Positions 47,540 through 56,576 of a stretch of DNA of 64,000 nucleotides are shown one piece after another. The DNA lies in NCBI RefSeq assembly GCF_009676955.1, contig NZ_CP045696.1:620001-684000 (forward strand). Reading direction: 5' to 3'. The notes beneath the pieces are model-generated. The model worked only from the letters and a program-made list of their open reading frames with translations. It was not told the origin of the DNA and made no database searches. Every line of letters starts with the position of its first letter. Within the stretch, counting starts at the first letter, position 1. Source of the DNA: Sodaliphilus pleomorphus (GTDB taxonomy: Bacteria > Bacteroidota > Bacteroidia > Bacteroidales > Muribaculaceae). The position numbers were made by a program, and so were the translations under genes.

Positions 47540-48733
47540 CTAAGGCTTGCGCCTGAGGGTGATGAGCGTGATCTCGGGCACTGCGCTGCCCAGCCGGGCC
47601 GGAATGCCTACCTGCCCCAGGCCTGTGTTGACGTAGATGTGGCGCTGGCCGCCGCCATCGGTGTAAAGGCCTCCCCACTGCGGGTACTGGAACATTGCCG
47701 GCGAGAAGCGGTGGCCCATGATGTCGAAAATCATCTGCATGGCATGGGTGTGCCCGCACAAGATGAGGTCGACGCGCGTGGCGCGGTTGAAGGCGTCGTT
47801 CCACAACTCGGGGCTGTGGTGCAGCACAATCTTAAACACGCTGTCGCGATGAGCCGGATACACCTTGCCCAGGTTGCCGTCGGGGGGGATGGGCAAGCCG
47901 CCGTAGCCGTCGAGGCCTATCAAAGCTATCTTGCTGCCACCTCGCGACAGGTAGCGATAGCGGTTGTTGAGCATCGTCCAGCCCAGGCTTTCCTCCATGC
48001 GCGTCAGGGCGATGCCTCCCTGGTAGTCGGTGATGTGCTTGGTGGGCCAGTCGTAGTAGCCGCCCACATCGTGGTTGCCGCGCACGGCCCACACACCGTC
48101 GCGCGCGTGCAGGCGGCTCAAGATGTGCTTGAAGGGGAGCACCTCGCTATTGAGCCGGTTCTCAATGTCGCCAGTGAAGCACAGCAAGTCGGGGTGCAGG
48201 CTGTTGATTTGGTCCACACAACGCGACACAAAGCGGGTGTCGCCGTTGTAGGTGCCCAGGTGCAGGTCGCTGAACTGCACCACGCGATAGCCGTCGAAGG
48301 CTGCTGGCAGGCGGTCGCTCTCGATGGTGACCCGTGTCACCTGCATGCGATAGGGGGTGACCCATGCGCCCACCCCACACTCGACCACGGCGGCAACTCC
48401 CGCCGCAGCGGCCACAACGCGCAGTGCCGTCTTGAGCCACCGCGGCTGCCGTCCTATCCACGACAGGGAGTAGATGCCCAGCGTGAGCAACTTGCACACC
48501 GACATGGCGAAGAAAATGTAGAGCATCCACATCTGCGCCACAAGCACTGCATTGGTGCAACGGTGGCTGGGCAGGCTCACTGCCACAGCCAGCAAGGCGT
48601 AGAGACACAGTGCAGCTCCCGCGTGCACACGGGCCCATGTGCAGCCCGCACGCTTGAGTCGCTTGAATATCACCCAGTCGGCCAGCCCGACGATGACAAT
48701 GGCAATCAATCCCGGTATCCAGTACAGTGTCAT
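47540..48733 (-). CDS. Membrane-anchored metallophosphoesterase
   Basis: A 397-residue protein with four N-terminal membrane segments (about 3-22, 38-55, 65-92 and 103-125) and a calcineurin-like phosphoesterase domain. The metal ligands are in FSDLHLGTY, TGDIENR, RGNHDVGG and LCGHTHAMQ. The family includes YkuE-type enzymes acting at the membrane; the substrate is unknown. It lies 23 bases after the acyltransferase gene, which hints at lipid-linked phosphate chemistry. Confidence 0.85.
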   Translation of the reverse strand: MTLYWIPGLIAIVIVGLADWVIFKRLKRAGCTWARVHAGAALCLYALLAVAVSLPSHRCTNAVLVAQMWMLYIFFAMSVCKLLTLGIYSLSWIGRQPRWLKTALRVVAAAAGVAAVVECGVGAWVTPYRMQVTRVTIESDRLPAAFDGYRVVQFSDLHLGTYNGDTRFVSRCVDQINSLHPDLLCFTGDIENRLNSEVLPFKHILSRLHARDGVWAVRGNHDVGGYYDWPTKHITDYQGGIALTRMEESLGWTMLNNRYRYLSRGGSKIALIGLDGYGGLPIPPDGNLGKVYPAHRDSVFKIVLHHSPELWNDAFNRATRVDLILCGHTHAMQMIFDIMGHRFSPAMFQYPQWGGLYTDGGGQRHIYVNTGLGQVGIPARLGSAVPEITLITLRRKP

Positions 48734-48756
48734 GTGGCAAATTGTGCCGCGCGTCG

Positions 48757-49935
48757 CTACTTGAGCGCCTCGAGCTGATTGGTGAGCGGGTTGGAATACA
48801 TCTGCAGCATGCGGTTGAGCATGTAGCTGCGGTCTTGCTCGTTGATGGGAATGTCGGTCACCTTGTCTACCTGGCCATTGAGGTACTGCTTGAAGGCTTC
48901 AAGCTCCTCGGGCGTGTACTCGCTGGCAAACTCGTGCTCGTCGAAGAGCATGTCGTGGGCCATGTAGTTGGTCTTGAATATCTTGTAGTGGGTGTGGATG
49001 GCATGATCGATAATGGCACACACGCGACGCACTGCCAGCAACTTGTCGAGGTCGGCCGGAATGAGGTCGAGCTCGTCGTTGATGCAGGGCGTGACGGCAT
49101 AGTGCACATGGCCCTTGAAGCCCATGATGCCCACCTTCATGCTCGCCAGGTCGTCGGCCTGCGACTTCTTGTAGTTGGGGTCCTTGCTCTTGAGCAGAAA
49201 CTCGCGTGCCTTGAGGTAGTCGTTGGGGTCATACTCATAGCTGATGGCGCAAGGCACAATATTGAGCTCCTTGAGACTGTCGACAAAGCTCTTGTCGCGG
49301 TTGCCATAGGTGAGCATCTTGAGCAGGCTCTCCTGGGTGCGGTCGTTGCTGTCCTTGCAGCGTCCTTCACGCTGCGCAATCCATATCGAGGCCTTCTTCT
49401 GGTTGATGGCAAAGTGGATGTAGCTCGAGAGCTGAATGGCGGCGGCCAGCGTCTGCACACGGCCCAGGTTGCGCTTGACGACAAAACTCTTGTTGAGGCG
49501 CACCAGCTTGGTGATCCAGTCGTAGATGAGCAGGTTGTTGCCTATGGCTATCTCGCAGGTGTCGCGCCCGTGCTCAACGAGCAGGTAGCTCAGTTGGGCC
49601 GAGTCGAGCACAATGTCGCGGTGATTGGTGATAAACAGGTTGGGCGTGTCTTTGGGCAGCTCGTCGATGCCGGTGCACGACAGGCCTTGGGTGGTTTTGC
49701 CCAGCACCCCCTTCATGAAGGGGCGCATGATCTTCTGCTGGAATTCCAGCTTGGAGTTGAGTCCCAGCAAGATGCGCACCAGCTGCGAGTACTTGTATTC
49801 TGGCATTACCATACGCACGATTTGCTTGAACATGGGTTCTTCGACAAGAATCGACATCTCGTTGTGGAAATCCTTGTCGGCAATAGGACAAATGTCGGCA
49901 AACTCAGCCGGCATGGCGATGTTTTCGTTTTCCAT
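48757..49935 (-). CDS. PlsC-like glycerolipid acyltransferase
   Basis: A 392-residue acyltransferase. The catalytic NHxxxxD box is seen as TNHRDIVLDS (near residue 105), and the second block as REGRCKD near 190. The domain is longer than standard PlsC (about 240) and lacks an obvious membrane helix, so it may be peripheral. The acceptor is unknown. It is the first gene of a leftward operon with the phosphoesterase, tex, folK and a DUF1232 gene. Confidence 0.8.
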   Translation of the reverse strand: MENENIAMPAEFADICPIADKDFHNEMSILVEEPMFKQIVRMVMPEYKYSQLVRILLGLNSKLEFQQKIMRPFMKGVLGKTTQGLSCTGIDELPKDTPNLFITNHRDIVLDSAQLSYLLVEHGRDTCEIAIGNNLLIYDWITKLVRLNKSFVVKRNLGRVQTLAAAIQLSSYIHFAINQKKASIWIAQREGRCKDSNDRTQESLLKMLTYGNRDKSFVDSLKELNIVPCAISYEYDPNDYLKAREFLLKSKDPNYKKSQADDLASMKVGIMGFKGHVHYAVTPCINDELDLIPADLDKLLAVRRVCAIIDHAIHTHYKIFKTNYMAHDMLFDEHEFASEYTPEELEAFKQYLNGQVDKVTDIPINEQDRSYMLNRMLQMYSNPLTNQLEALK

Positions 49936-49963
49936 AATGTTATGCTAATGTGTTACAGTGTTT

Positions 49964-49971
49964 CAAAGATA
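49964..49971 (-). promoter_or_regulatory. Putative -7 element of the acyltransferase-tex operon
   Basis: TATCTTTG (minus strand) matches TAnnTTTG, 28 bases ahead of the first ATG of the operon. No convincing -33 box. The ~250 bases between it and the rightward T9SS gene hold no other feature I can support. Confidence 0.4.
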
Positions 49972-50222
49972 GCAATAAAAAAGGAAATCGGCTTAATGTT
50001 TAACTTAAATTGAGAATTGTTGCAATGCTGTCACATGGGCAGCGCAATGCAATGAATTTTTTTCAAATAATCTTCGGGCGCACTATTGGAGATTAAATAA
50101 AAATGACTACTTTTACGGCCACAACCGTTTTGAGCATGAGGAAAGCGAGCGGCGCGATATCCCAGCGCTCCCGATACTGCAATACATAATTTTTTTACAA
50201 TTAAACTATTAAACCTAACCTT

Positions 50223-52715
50223 ATGACAAAAAAAACAACGATGTGGGCCATGCTGTGCATGCTCATCACCGCCCCGGCCTGGGGACAACAAGTGCCATTC
50301 AAGCCTGGTGCACCAAGCAATGGCACAAAGTCAATTTCACCTGTTCATGCAAACGCTGCCGGCACTCAGGGCGCCGCGCCGCTGAAAGCCGTCGAAGCCC
50401 AAAAGCTCTTTGAGGAGCACTTCGACAAGTTCACGGCCGGAAGCCCCGAAGCCCCCGACAGCGAGAACCTCTCGGGCGGCTCGGCCGGCGGCTACCGCAT
50501 CAAGCAGGGCATGATGAACGTGGAGGGCTGGACCGGCTACCACGTGTACCAAGCCGGCGGCGCCTGCGCGCTGCGGGCCTATGAGAGCTACGGCAGCACC
50601 TACTACGGCCACCTGAGCACTCCCGAGGCAGCCCTCTATGGCGAAGCCACCATCACATTGCGTGCCCGCCGCATGCCGGGCGCCACGGCCGGACGTGTCA
50701 TCATCTCGCTGTGCGACAACACCTCGGGTGTGGAAGACTACAAGAGCTTCGACTTGACTGCAGAATGGACCGAAATCACCTACACAAGCGACAAGGGCAC
50801 CTTCAACGACCAAAACATCTTCCAGATCGAGGCCAGCGACGGCGAGATACTGCTCGACGACATCGTGGTCACCCGCAAGCGCACCAAGATCGCGGCACCC
50901 GTGGCCAACCCGGCCGAGAACCTGAGCCTGAATGCCTTCAAGGCCTCGTGGCAGCCAGTAGACGGGGCATCGCAATACCTGCTCAACGTGTACTACAAGG
51001 CCATGCCACAAGATATCGTGCCCGAGGGCACGATGACTGAGGACTTCGACGGCATCAACCTCAAGGCCGACGGCAACATCGACACAGCCAACCCCAACTA
51101 TCCTGAGGGCTGGATCATCGACGTGTCGAAAGCCGGCAGCCGCGACGTGCTCACTGCCAACGGCGACCACGCCTCGGGCAAGCTGGCCATCAACTTTGAC
51201 GCCGAGGGCGACTACATCATCAGCCCCGCAACGCCGGCACCCATCAAGCGCATCTCCTTCTGGGTGAAACCCAGCACGATGGAGGAAGACCCCAACTACA
51301 ACTACTCGCTGCTGGGCGTGCACATCCTGCGCGAAAACGGCGAGTGGGAGCACATTGCCAACCTGCCCAACTACTGGATGCAAGCCGGCGGCGGCATCTA
51401 CACCTTCGACAGCGAGGTGCTGGGCGACTACGTGAGGCAAGTGAAACTCGACATGGTGAGCCTGAGCAACTGCACCTTTGCCATCGACGACGTCACGCTC
51501 ACCTATGAGTCGCAGCCTGTGCCCTACCCCTTCATTTCCGACCTCAAGGTGACCGACACGGCCAAGGTTGTTGAAAACATCGACCCTGAGAAGGAATACT
51601 ACTACTATGTGACCGCCCAAGACGGCGACCTCGTGTCGAAGCCCTCGGCCACCATCTGGGTCGACGGCATCACCGGCATCGCTCCCGTCGTGCTGCCCGC
51701 AACCGCCGTCACGGCCACCGGCTTCACGGCCAACTGGGAGCCTCTGCCCCACGCCGAGAGCTACATTGTGAACCTCTATGAGGACATCACCACCCAGCAG
51801 CCCGACCAGAAGGTGACACTCCTGCACGAGGACTTCGACAAGATTGAAGACGGCACCGTCGACAACCCTGCCGCGCCGCAATACTACACGCCCAAGATGT
51901 CGCTGGCCAAGGAAGGCATGGCCAACACCGACTGGACCGTGCTCAACCCCATCTGGGCCAAGGGCATGATTGGCGGCAAGGAAGTGAACGAGTGGTCGGG
52001 GGCCTACGGACTTGTCGTGTCGCCACTGCTCCCCATCAAGGGCGGAAAGAATCTTGAGGTCGAGGTTACAGCCGTGAGCACCGTCGAGAGCGACACGCTC
52101 TATGTCGTGGTCATGGAGTCGCCCACAGCCACACAGGCCGTGATGGGCCTCACCATCCCCTTCAACAAGCAGAAGGGCAGCGTCACGGGCACCGTGGTCT
52201 TCGAGGGCAGGTATCTCGACATGCTGGAAGACGGCCGTCTCTATCACCTGGGCTTCGGCAGCCAGAAGGGTAAAAACATGTTTGTCGACCAGGTCACCGT
52301 GAGGCAGGTGCGCGCCCAAGCCGGCGAGCAGGTGCGTGTGCCCGCACAGCTGGTGTATCCCAGCGACAATGCCGTGGCCTTTGACGCGCTCAACGCCTCG
52401 AGCCGCTATGCCTACGACGTGCGTGCCTATCGCAAAAAAGACTTTGTAGAATACACCTCGGCCTACTCCCAGGTCATGCCGGTGAGCCTCGTCACCGCAG
52501 TCGACGAGCCCGGCACCCTGCCGACTGCAATAGCCGGCAGCAAGGGAGCCCTCGACCTCACCCTCGGCCACACTACCCGCGTTGCCGTCTACGACATCAC
52601 GGGTCGCAAGGTGTGCGACCGCCAGTTCGGTCCAGGCCGTCACAACGTGACACTCGCGCCGGCCATCTACATTGTGAAGGCTGGAAGCCAGACCGCCAAG
52701 GTGATGGTGCGCTGA
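50223..52715 (+). CDS. Large secreted protein with T9SS type A sorting domain
   Basis: An 830-residue exported protein with a signal peptide (about 1-22, ending PAWGQ). The body contains at least two jelly-roll modules of the cleaved-adhesin type (each opens with an FDK/DFD segment: LFEEHFDKF near 62, LLHEDFDKI near 535). Fibronectin-III-like linkers join them (for example AVTATGFTANWEPLPHAES). The C-terminus (VAVYDITGRKVCDRQF, then GIYIVK-like AIYIVKAG) is a type A sorting signal of the type IX secretion system. It is probably a surface adhesin or glycan-associated protein. Confidence 0.8.
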   Translation: MTKKTTMWAMLCMLITAPAWGQQVPFKPGAPSNGTKSISPVHANAAGTQGAAPLKAVEAQKLFEEHFDKFTAGSPEAPDSENLSGGSAGGYRIKQGMMNVEGWTGYHVYQAGGACALRAYESYGSTYYGHLSTPEAALYGEATITLRARRMPGATAGRVIISLCDNTSGVEDYKSFDLTAEWTEITYTSDKGTFNDQNIFQIEASDGEILLDDIVVTRKRTKIAAPVANPAENLSLNAFKASWQPVDGASQYLLNVYYKAMPQDIVPEGTMTEDFDGINLKADGNIDTANPNYPEGWIIDVSKAGSRDVLTANGDHASGKLAINFDAEGDYIISPATPAPIKRISFWVKPSTMEEDPNYNYSLLGVHILRENGEWEHIANLPNYWMQAGGGIYTFDSEVLGDYVRQVKLDMVSLSNCTFAIDDVTLTYESQPVPYPFISDLKVTDTAKVVENIDPEKEYYYYVTAQDGDLVSKPSATIWVDGITGIAPVVLPATAVTATGFTANWEPLPHAESYIVNLYEDITTQQPDQKVTLLHEDFDKIEDGTVDNPAAPQYYTPKMSLAKEGMANTDWTVLNPIWAKGMIGGKEVNEWSGAYGLVVSPLLPIKGGKNLEVEVTAVSTVESDTLYVVVMESPTATQAVMGLTIPFNKQKGSVTGTVVFEGRYLDMLEDGRLYHLGFGSQKGKNMFVDQVTVRQVRAQAGEQVRVPAQLVYPSDNAVAFDALNASSRYAYDVRAYRKKDFVEYTSAYSQVMPVSLVTAVDEPGTLPTAIAGSKGALDLTLGHTTRVAVYDITGRKVCDRQFGPGRHNVTLAPAIYIVKAGSQTAKVMVR

Positions 52716-52771
52716 CGCCCCCAGCAACGGGCAAAACAGAGCCCGCAGCCCCTTCCTGCACCCCACTTTTA

Positions 52772-52809
52772 CAAGGCAGGTGCCTGCGTGATTGCAGGCA
52801 CCTGCCTTG
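52772..52809 (+). terminator. Strong hairpin after the T9SS protein
   Basis: A perfect 16-base inverted repeat (52772-52787 and 52794-52809) with a 6-base loop. No T tract follows. It also marks the left edge of the accessory island. Confidence 0.6.
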
Positions 52810-52862
52810 AAATCATTGCTCCCACAGTGAAGGCCGTGCCAGCACTGCACAGCAGCCACACG

Positions 52863-53030
52863 CTGGCCTCGAAATACGATTTCAGCGGCAGACAGATTGA
52901 GAATATCGCCCGTCACTATGCCATCAGTTCGATTCTTCATGGCAATAGCGAGGATGTGCTGCCAATGCTTATCCGCCATTGCGACAATGAACGACTCGAG
53001 GAAACGCGCTCGTCGAAGATTGGCTTTTAG
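52863..53030 (+). pseudogene. C-terminal fragment of an AAA-type ATPase
   Basis: The frame encodes YDFSGRQIENIARHYAIS and continues to a stop at 53028. This strongly resembles the lid region of Bacteroidales AAA ATPases, in which an FSGGQIENIAR motif precedes the C-terminal helices. No Walker motifs or plausible start lie upstream; the frame runs back into the terminator hairpin. Only about 55 residues of the C-terminus survive, and the Gly-Gly of the motif is Gly-Arg here. I call it a remnant. Confidence 0.65.
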
Positions 53031-53141
53031 GTTTTTGTCCGTAAAATTACAAATCTAACACATATAGGATTTTGCAAGATATTGGCGAAATATGTATGAT
53101 TTCTGCCCGCAAGGGCACTACAAAACAAAATTAACAATATT

Positions 53142-53387
53142 ATGGAAGAGAAACTGACTATAGAACAAATGCAACAGAGAAGTGCCGATGCTAGGAAAGT
53201 GGCCAAAGAATTGGAGCGTTGGTTGAGAAACACACAGGATCTGGAAAAACGGAAAAATCTCGCACGGTTAATAAACATTTGTTATACCCAAGTTAAGAAA
53301 TGGAGAGAAGAGGCCAAACGCTGTCGAAAGATGGCAGAATGCATCGAGCGCGAATTCAACAGTATTAAAGCAAATCTGGATGATTAG
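53142..53387 (+). CDS. Small coiled-coil protein of unknown function
   Basis: An 81-residue, highly charged, all-helical protein (LTIEQMQQRSADARKVAKEL at the start). It has no membrane segment and is Lys/Arg/Glu-rich with heptad-like spacing. It starts with ATG after an AT-rich leader, and its composition is poorer in GC than the core genes. It lies in the accessory island between two gene fragments. I do not recognise a family. Confidence 0.5.
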   Translation: MEEKLTIEQMQQRSADARKVAKELERWLRNTQDLEKRKNLARLINICYTQVKKWREEAKRCRKMAECIEREFNSIKANLDD

Positions 53388-53463
53388 TAAGGAATATACA
53401 GTATTTTGTTTGGAACTATCATCATAATCCACTATATTTACACAATTTAGAAACTACGACTGT

Positions 53464-53772
53464 ATGAAAAGACTATCAAAATCACGTTACACGGCTTTCT
53501 GCCAGTGCCCGAAGAACCTGTGGCTGAAGGTGTATAAGTCTGAGGAGGCCACTGTAGACGAGACCCTGCAGCCCGACGACCCAGAACTGGACTATACCAA
53601 TCTGGACGGTTCCGTGCACAACGGAGGTGAGGCAATGACAATCTATCCCCAGATTGCCACGATGTCGCCCGCCGATGCTGACTATGCTCGACAATCGTTG
53701 CTCAAATACTGCTGTCTTGATACGCTTGCTATGGTGAAAGTGTGGGAGAAACTGAAAGAAATGGCGGAATAA
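53464..53772 (+). pseudogene. DUF2779 protein with its middle deleted
   Basis: The 102-residue frame joins two ends of a much longer protein. Residues 1-~28 (MKRLSKSRYTAFCQCPKNLW) are the start of DUF2779 proteins, a PD-(D/E)XK-type family related to Cas4/RecB nucleases. Residues ~49-102 (GSVHNGGEAMTIYPQIATM, then YCCLDTLAMVKVWEKL) are their very C-terminus. Intact members are several hundred residues, so all catalytic positions are missing. The deletion is in frame, so a short peptide could still be made. Confidence 0.7.
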
Positions 53773-53827
53773 TTTGAATTTTCAGGGATACATACTATAT
53801 TATAAACATAAATATCAACATAATTTT

Positions 53828-55645
53828 ATGGAAAAGATAACAAATTTCTTAGCAAAGGTAGGTGCAAAGAGGGAACAGGAGATGACTCAGAAACAAATTG
53901 GAGCAAGTATGATTGAAAACTTGCTGTCGGCATTTAATAACAATCCACGTAATTCAAAAGTAGTTGAATACATCTTTCGCCAAAATCTGTTTGACATGAT
54001 TGGCAAAAGTCGACATGAGATGGTACATAGTAAGATGATAGCCGAATTACTTGCAGGCAGATATTTCGATTTATCTAAGAAAGCAACGCTTATGCACTTT
54101 CTGGATATCGTTGTCATGCGGGCCAAAGAGCAGGGGGTGACTATTTCACAGGATTTTTGCAATTTAGTCCTTACAAGATCCCTACAAGTTGACTCTCTTA
54201 CTGATAAGCAAACAGAATATCCCTTATGCGATTATGCGAAGAACGACAGTATAGACAAGAAAGAACGATTGGATGTTTATCTTCGATATAACCTCGCAAA
54301 TACTATAAAGAGTAGCAAAAATAAAGTTATTGAAATCTTTATTGAAAACAAAGTGCTTTCTATGGAACACGATCAGCAGACCCAGAAATACTATGATGCT
54401 TGTAGTGACGGAAGGAAGGCACTTCAGCTCTTCATATATCTTTCACCTATAAACCCGAGGAGTCTTTCAAATTATGCAGAAGTTCCTGAGGACATGAAAC
54501 CAACTTGTTCAGATTGTTCTGGGAACCCCATATATGTACATATTTGCTATCAGGATATTCTTGATAAGGTTATCATGCCACTGATAGAAGAAAAGCAGAT
54601 GAACAATCGTGATGCCGTGATATTAGAAGAGTATGCCAGCTGTCTTGAATTGCCTGCTCTGCCTGATAATGATGAAAAAATCGGGGCAAAAGAACTATCA
54701 ATCATGGCAGTCAGTGATTATGAGAAACAATTATTGTTGGAGTTCATGAGTAATGAGGACAATGCAAGACTTCTTGAAACTGCAGTAAACCATCATCTTC
54801 AAAGGGAACTGTATTCTTTTGGTGGGGATAATTGTTTATCATTTGAAGCGTCTCTCCAAGCCGCCTTGAGAAAGTACACGAATGAGAATGGAGAATTGAA
54901 ATCGCAAAAAGACTTCAGAGACATTTTTGGTGCTCAGAATGGTGGAGCACGTTTTCTGATATATGTGGTAAAAGAGACCAACGAAAAACTATATTATATC
55001 CCTACACACCTTTTCGAATACAACGGTAAGGCTTATAAAACCATTACAGATGCGCTGAAAGTAGCTGTAAAAGATTACATTTCTCGTGAAAGGAAAACAA
55101 TAAGTGATGTTATAAAAGACTTTGAGTGCATCTATTCGAGACAGAAGTTTCATCCACATGTGTTTAAGGACAATGCTGACCTCGGTCGTGATACAATTAA
55201 AGCTATTCATTATTCTCAGACTTCTTTCACCGGACTCTACATTAGGGATGATATTAGCCAAGACAAGCTCACAAAGATAAATGAAATCTTAGGCAACGGA
55301 TTTGGTATCAAACCTATTTCTGCTCAGTGCTATCATGAGTTGCTTCTTTGCGGAGATGATACACTTTGGGATTGTTACGATAAATCCCTGTTTAACGCTC
55401 TAAAAGGGACTTCCTACTATTATAGAAAGGGAGCAGAACGCCAGATTGAAGCCATTAATAGAGTCTTGCCTATGCCTATCCAAAATAGTAGCCTGACAAA
55501 CGCTGACTGTGACCTATTAGAGAGGTTTTATGCAAACAACAGGAAACTGATAATCTCTATTTATCGAATTCTGATAGAAAACGAACCAGATTTGGTTGTT
55601 TATAACCAGAGAAAAGAGGATTATAAGAAACTCCTCAAGAATTAA
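53828..55645 (+). CDS. PD-(D/E)XK nuclease superfamily protein (PDDEXK_4-like)
   Basis: A 605-residue cytoplasmic protein. Near the N-terminus is a HEMVHSKMIAELL segment (about 63-75), like the E..HS..la.LL motif of the PDDEXK_4 family. The nuclease core is readable: Asp149 in RLDVYL, then Glu173 and Lys175 in FIENKV, followed by a DQQTQKYYD helix. The C-terminal two thirds are unassigned. AT-rich codon use differs sharply from the core genome and suggests transfer. It sits between two diverged DUF2779 tails. A defence or mobile-element role is plausible by family and context but not shown. The start MEKITN is preferred over a frame opening 18 codons earlier. Confidence 0.8.
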   Translation: MEKITNFLAKVGAKREQEMTQKQIGASMIENLLSAFNNNPRNSKVVEYIFRQNLFDMIGKSRHEMVHSKMIAELLAGRYFDLSKKATLMHFLDIVVMRAKEQGVTISQDFCNLVLTRSLQVDSLTDKQTEYPLCDYAKNDSIDKKERLDVYLRYNLANTIKSSKNKVIEIFIENKVLSMEHDQQTQKYYDACSDGRKALQLFIYLSPINPRSLSNYAEVPEDMKPTCSDCSGNPIYVHICYQDILDKVIMPLIEEKQMNNRDAVILEEYASCLELPALPDNDEKIGAKELSIMAVSDYEKQLLLEFMSNEDNARLLETAVNHHLQRELYSFGGDNCLSFEASLQAALRKYTNENGELKSQKDFRDIFGAQNGGARFLIYVVKETNEKLYYIPTHLFEYNGKAYKTITDALKVAVKDYISRERKTISDVIKDFECIYSRQKFHPHVFKDNADLGRDTIKAIHYSQTSFTGLYIRDDISQDKLTKINEILGNGFGIKPISAQCYHELLLCGDDTLWDCYDKSLFNALKGTSYYYRKGAERQIEAINRVLPMPIQNSSLTNADCDLLERFYANNRKLIISIYRILIENEPDLVVYNQRKEDYKKLLKN

Positions 55646-55650
55646 TCAAG

Positions 55651-55719
55651 CTCCGCTACTGCGAACTCGACACCTGGGCAATGGTGAAAGTTTGGCAGAA
55701 ACTGAAAAAAGTTGCCTGA
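55651..55719 (+). pseudogene. Second, diverged DUF2779 C-terminal tail
   Basis: Directly after the nuclease gene, 22 codons encode LRYCELDTWAMVKVWQKLKK and end in TGA, followed by AATTTGAATTTT. This matches the last residues and 3' flank of the DUF2779 fragment at 53701-53784 but with many base differences. There is no start codon, so it is the end of a second DUF2779 gene whose body has been lost or replaced. Confidence 0.7.
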
Positions 55720-55847
55720 AAATTTGAATTTTTTCCTCAACATTACAATATTATTTACGTAACATATAAAGTTGAAATAGAAAACTGCAAAAAGCGAATC
55801 TATCAGTTAATCGATAAAATAGACAAGACAAACCAAGAATTAGAAAT

Positions 55848-56564
55848 ATGAATAATTACGCAAAACCAATTGTATATTTCGACATGGACAATGTCCTTGT
55901 TGATTTCCAGTCGGGAGTTGACAAGATTCCTGCTGAAGTGAAGGCACAATACGAATGCGATGCAAAGGGGAAACCTCATTATGATGACATCCCGGGGATT
56001 TTCTCTAAGATGGAACCATTTAAGGGGGCTATTGAAGCTGTGAAGAAAATCTCGGCAGAGTATGAAGTCTTCATTCTCACGACAGCTCCCTGGAACAACC
56101 CGTCGGCTTGGTCGGACAAACTGGAATGGGTGAAGAAACATTTCCCAAAGGAATTCCACAAAAGAGTAATCATCTCTCACCACAAAGATCTGTTGAAGGG
56201 TGACTTCCTGATTGACGATCGAGGTGACAAAGGTCAGTCCGATTTTGAGGGAGAGTGGATTGAATTTGGCAGCAAGGAATTCCCCGACTGGCCTACTGTG
56301 ACCGATTATCTTTTGAACGACTTGAAAAAACTGAAGGAGGCACATGATCACAGTTTTAAGAATAAATCGGAACTGATGAAGAGTAGGGTCTGCGGATGTT
56401 TCTACTGCCTGGCAACATTCAATCCCAAGGAAATCGTGAACTTCATTGATGACGGAAAGACAGCACTTTGCCCCAAGTGCGGTGTAGATTCTGTGATCGG
56501 TGATGCTTCAGGATACCCTGTAACGAATGAGTTTTTGAATAAGATGTGCAGATATTGGTTCTGA
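55848..56564 (+). CDS. HAD-family 5'(3')-deoxyribonucleotidase fused to a zinc-ribbon domain
   Basis: A 238-residue protein. Residues about 1-175 form a NT5C-like HAD phosphatase with the DxD nucleophile pair Asp12/Asp14 (YFDMDNVLVDF), the Thr motif in ILTTAPWNN, and the acidic motif FLIDDRGDKG. The last ~55 residues carry CGCFYC and CPKC pairs (CGVDSVIGDASGYPVT follows), a small zinc-binding domain found on its own in other Bacteroidales proteins. The fusion may recognise a nucleotide or RNA substrate. Its ATG overlaps (ATGA) the stop of a coding-like stretch without a start (55771-55851). Confidence 0.8.
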   Translation: MNNYAKPIVYFDMDNVLVDFQSGVDKIPAEVKAQYECDAKGKPHYDDIPGIFSKMEPFKGAIEAVKKISAEYEVFILTTAPWNNPSAWSDKLEWVKKHFPKEFHKRVIISHHKDLLKGDFLIDDRGDKGQSDFEGEWIEFGSKEFPDWPTVTDYLLNDLKKLKEAHDHSFKNKSELMKSRVCGCFYCLATFNPKEIVNFIDDGKTALCPKCGVDSVIGDASGYPVTNEFLNKMCRYWF

Positions 56565-56576
56565 AGGAAGCTTCAA

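Noticed and set aside
52788..52862. Start of the AAA fragment at an ATG-like codon in the hairpin
   Set aside because: The codon lies in a terminator loop and the first ~25 residues do not look like protein; only the later part has homology.
50337..52979. Minus-strand open frame of 880 codons
   Set aside because: Antisense shadow of the large T9SS protein, which has a signal peptide and sorting domain in the right frame.
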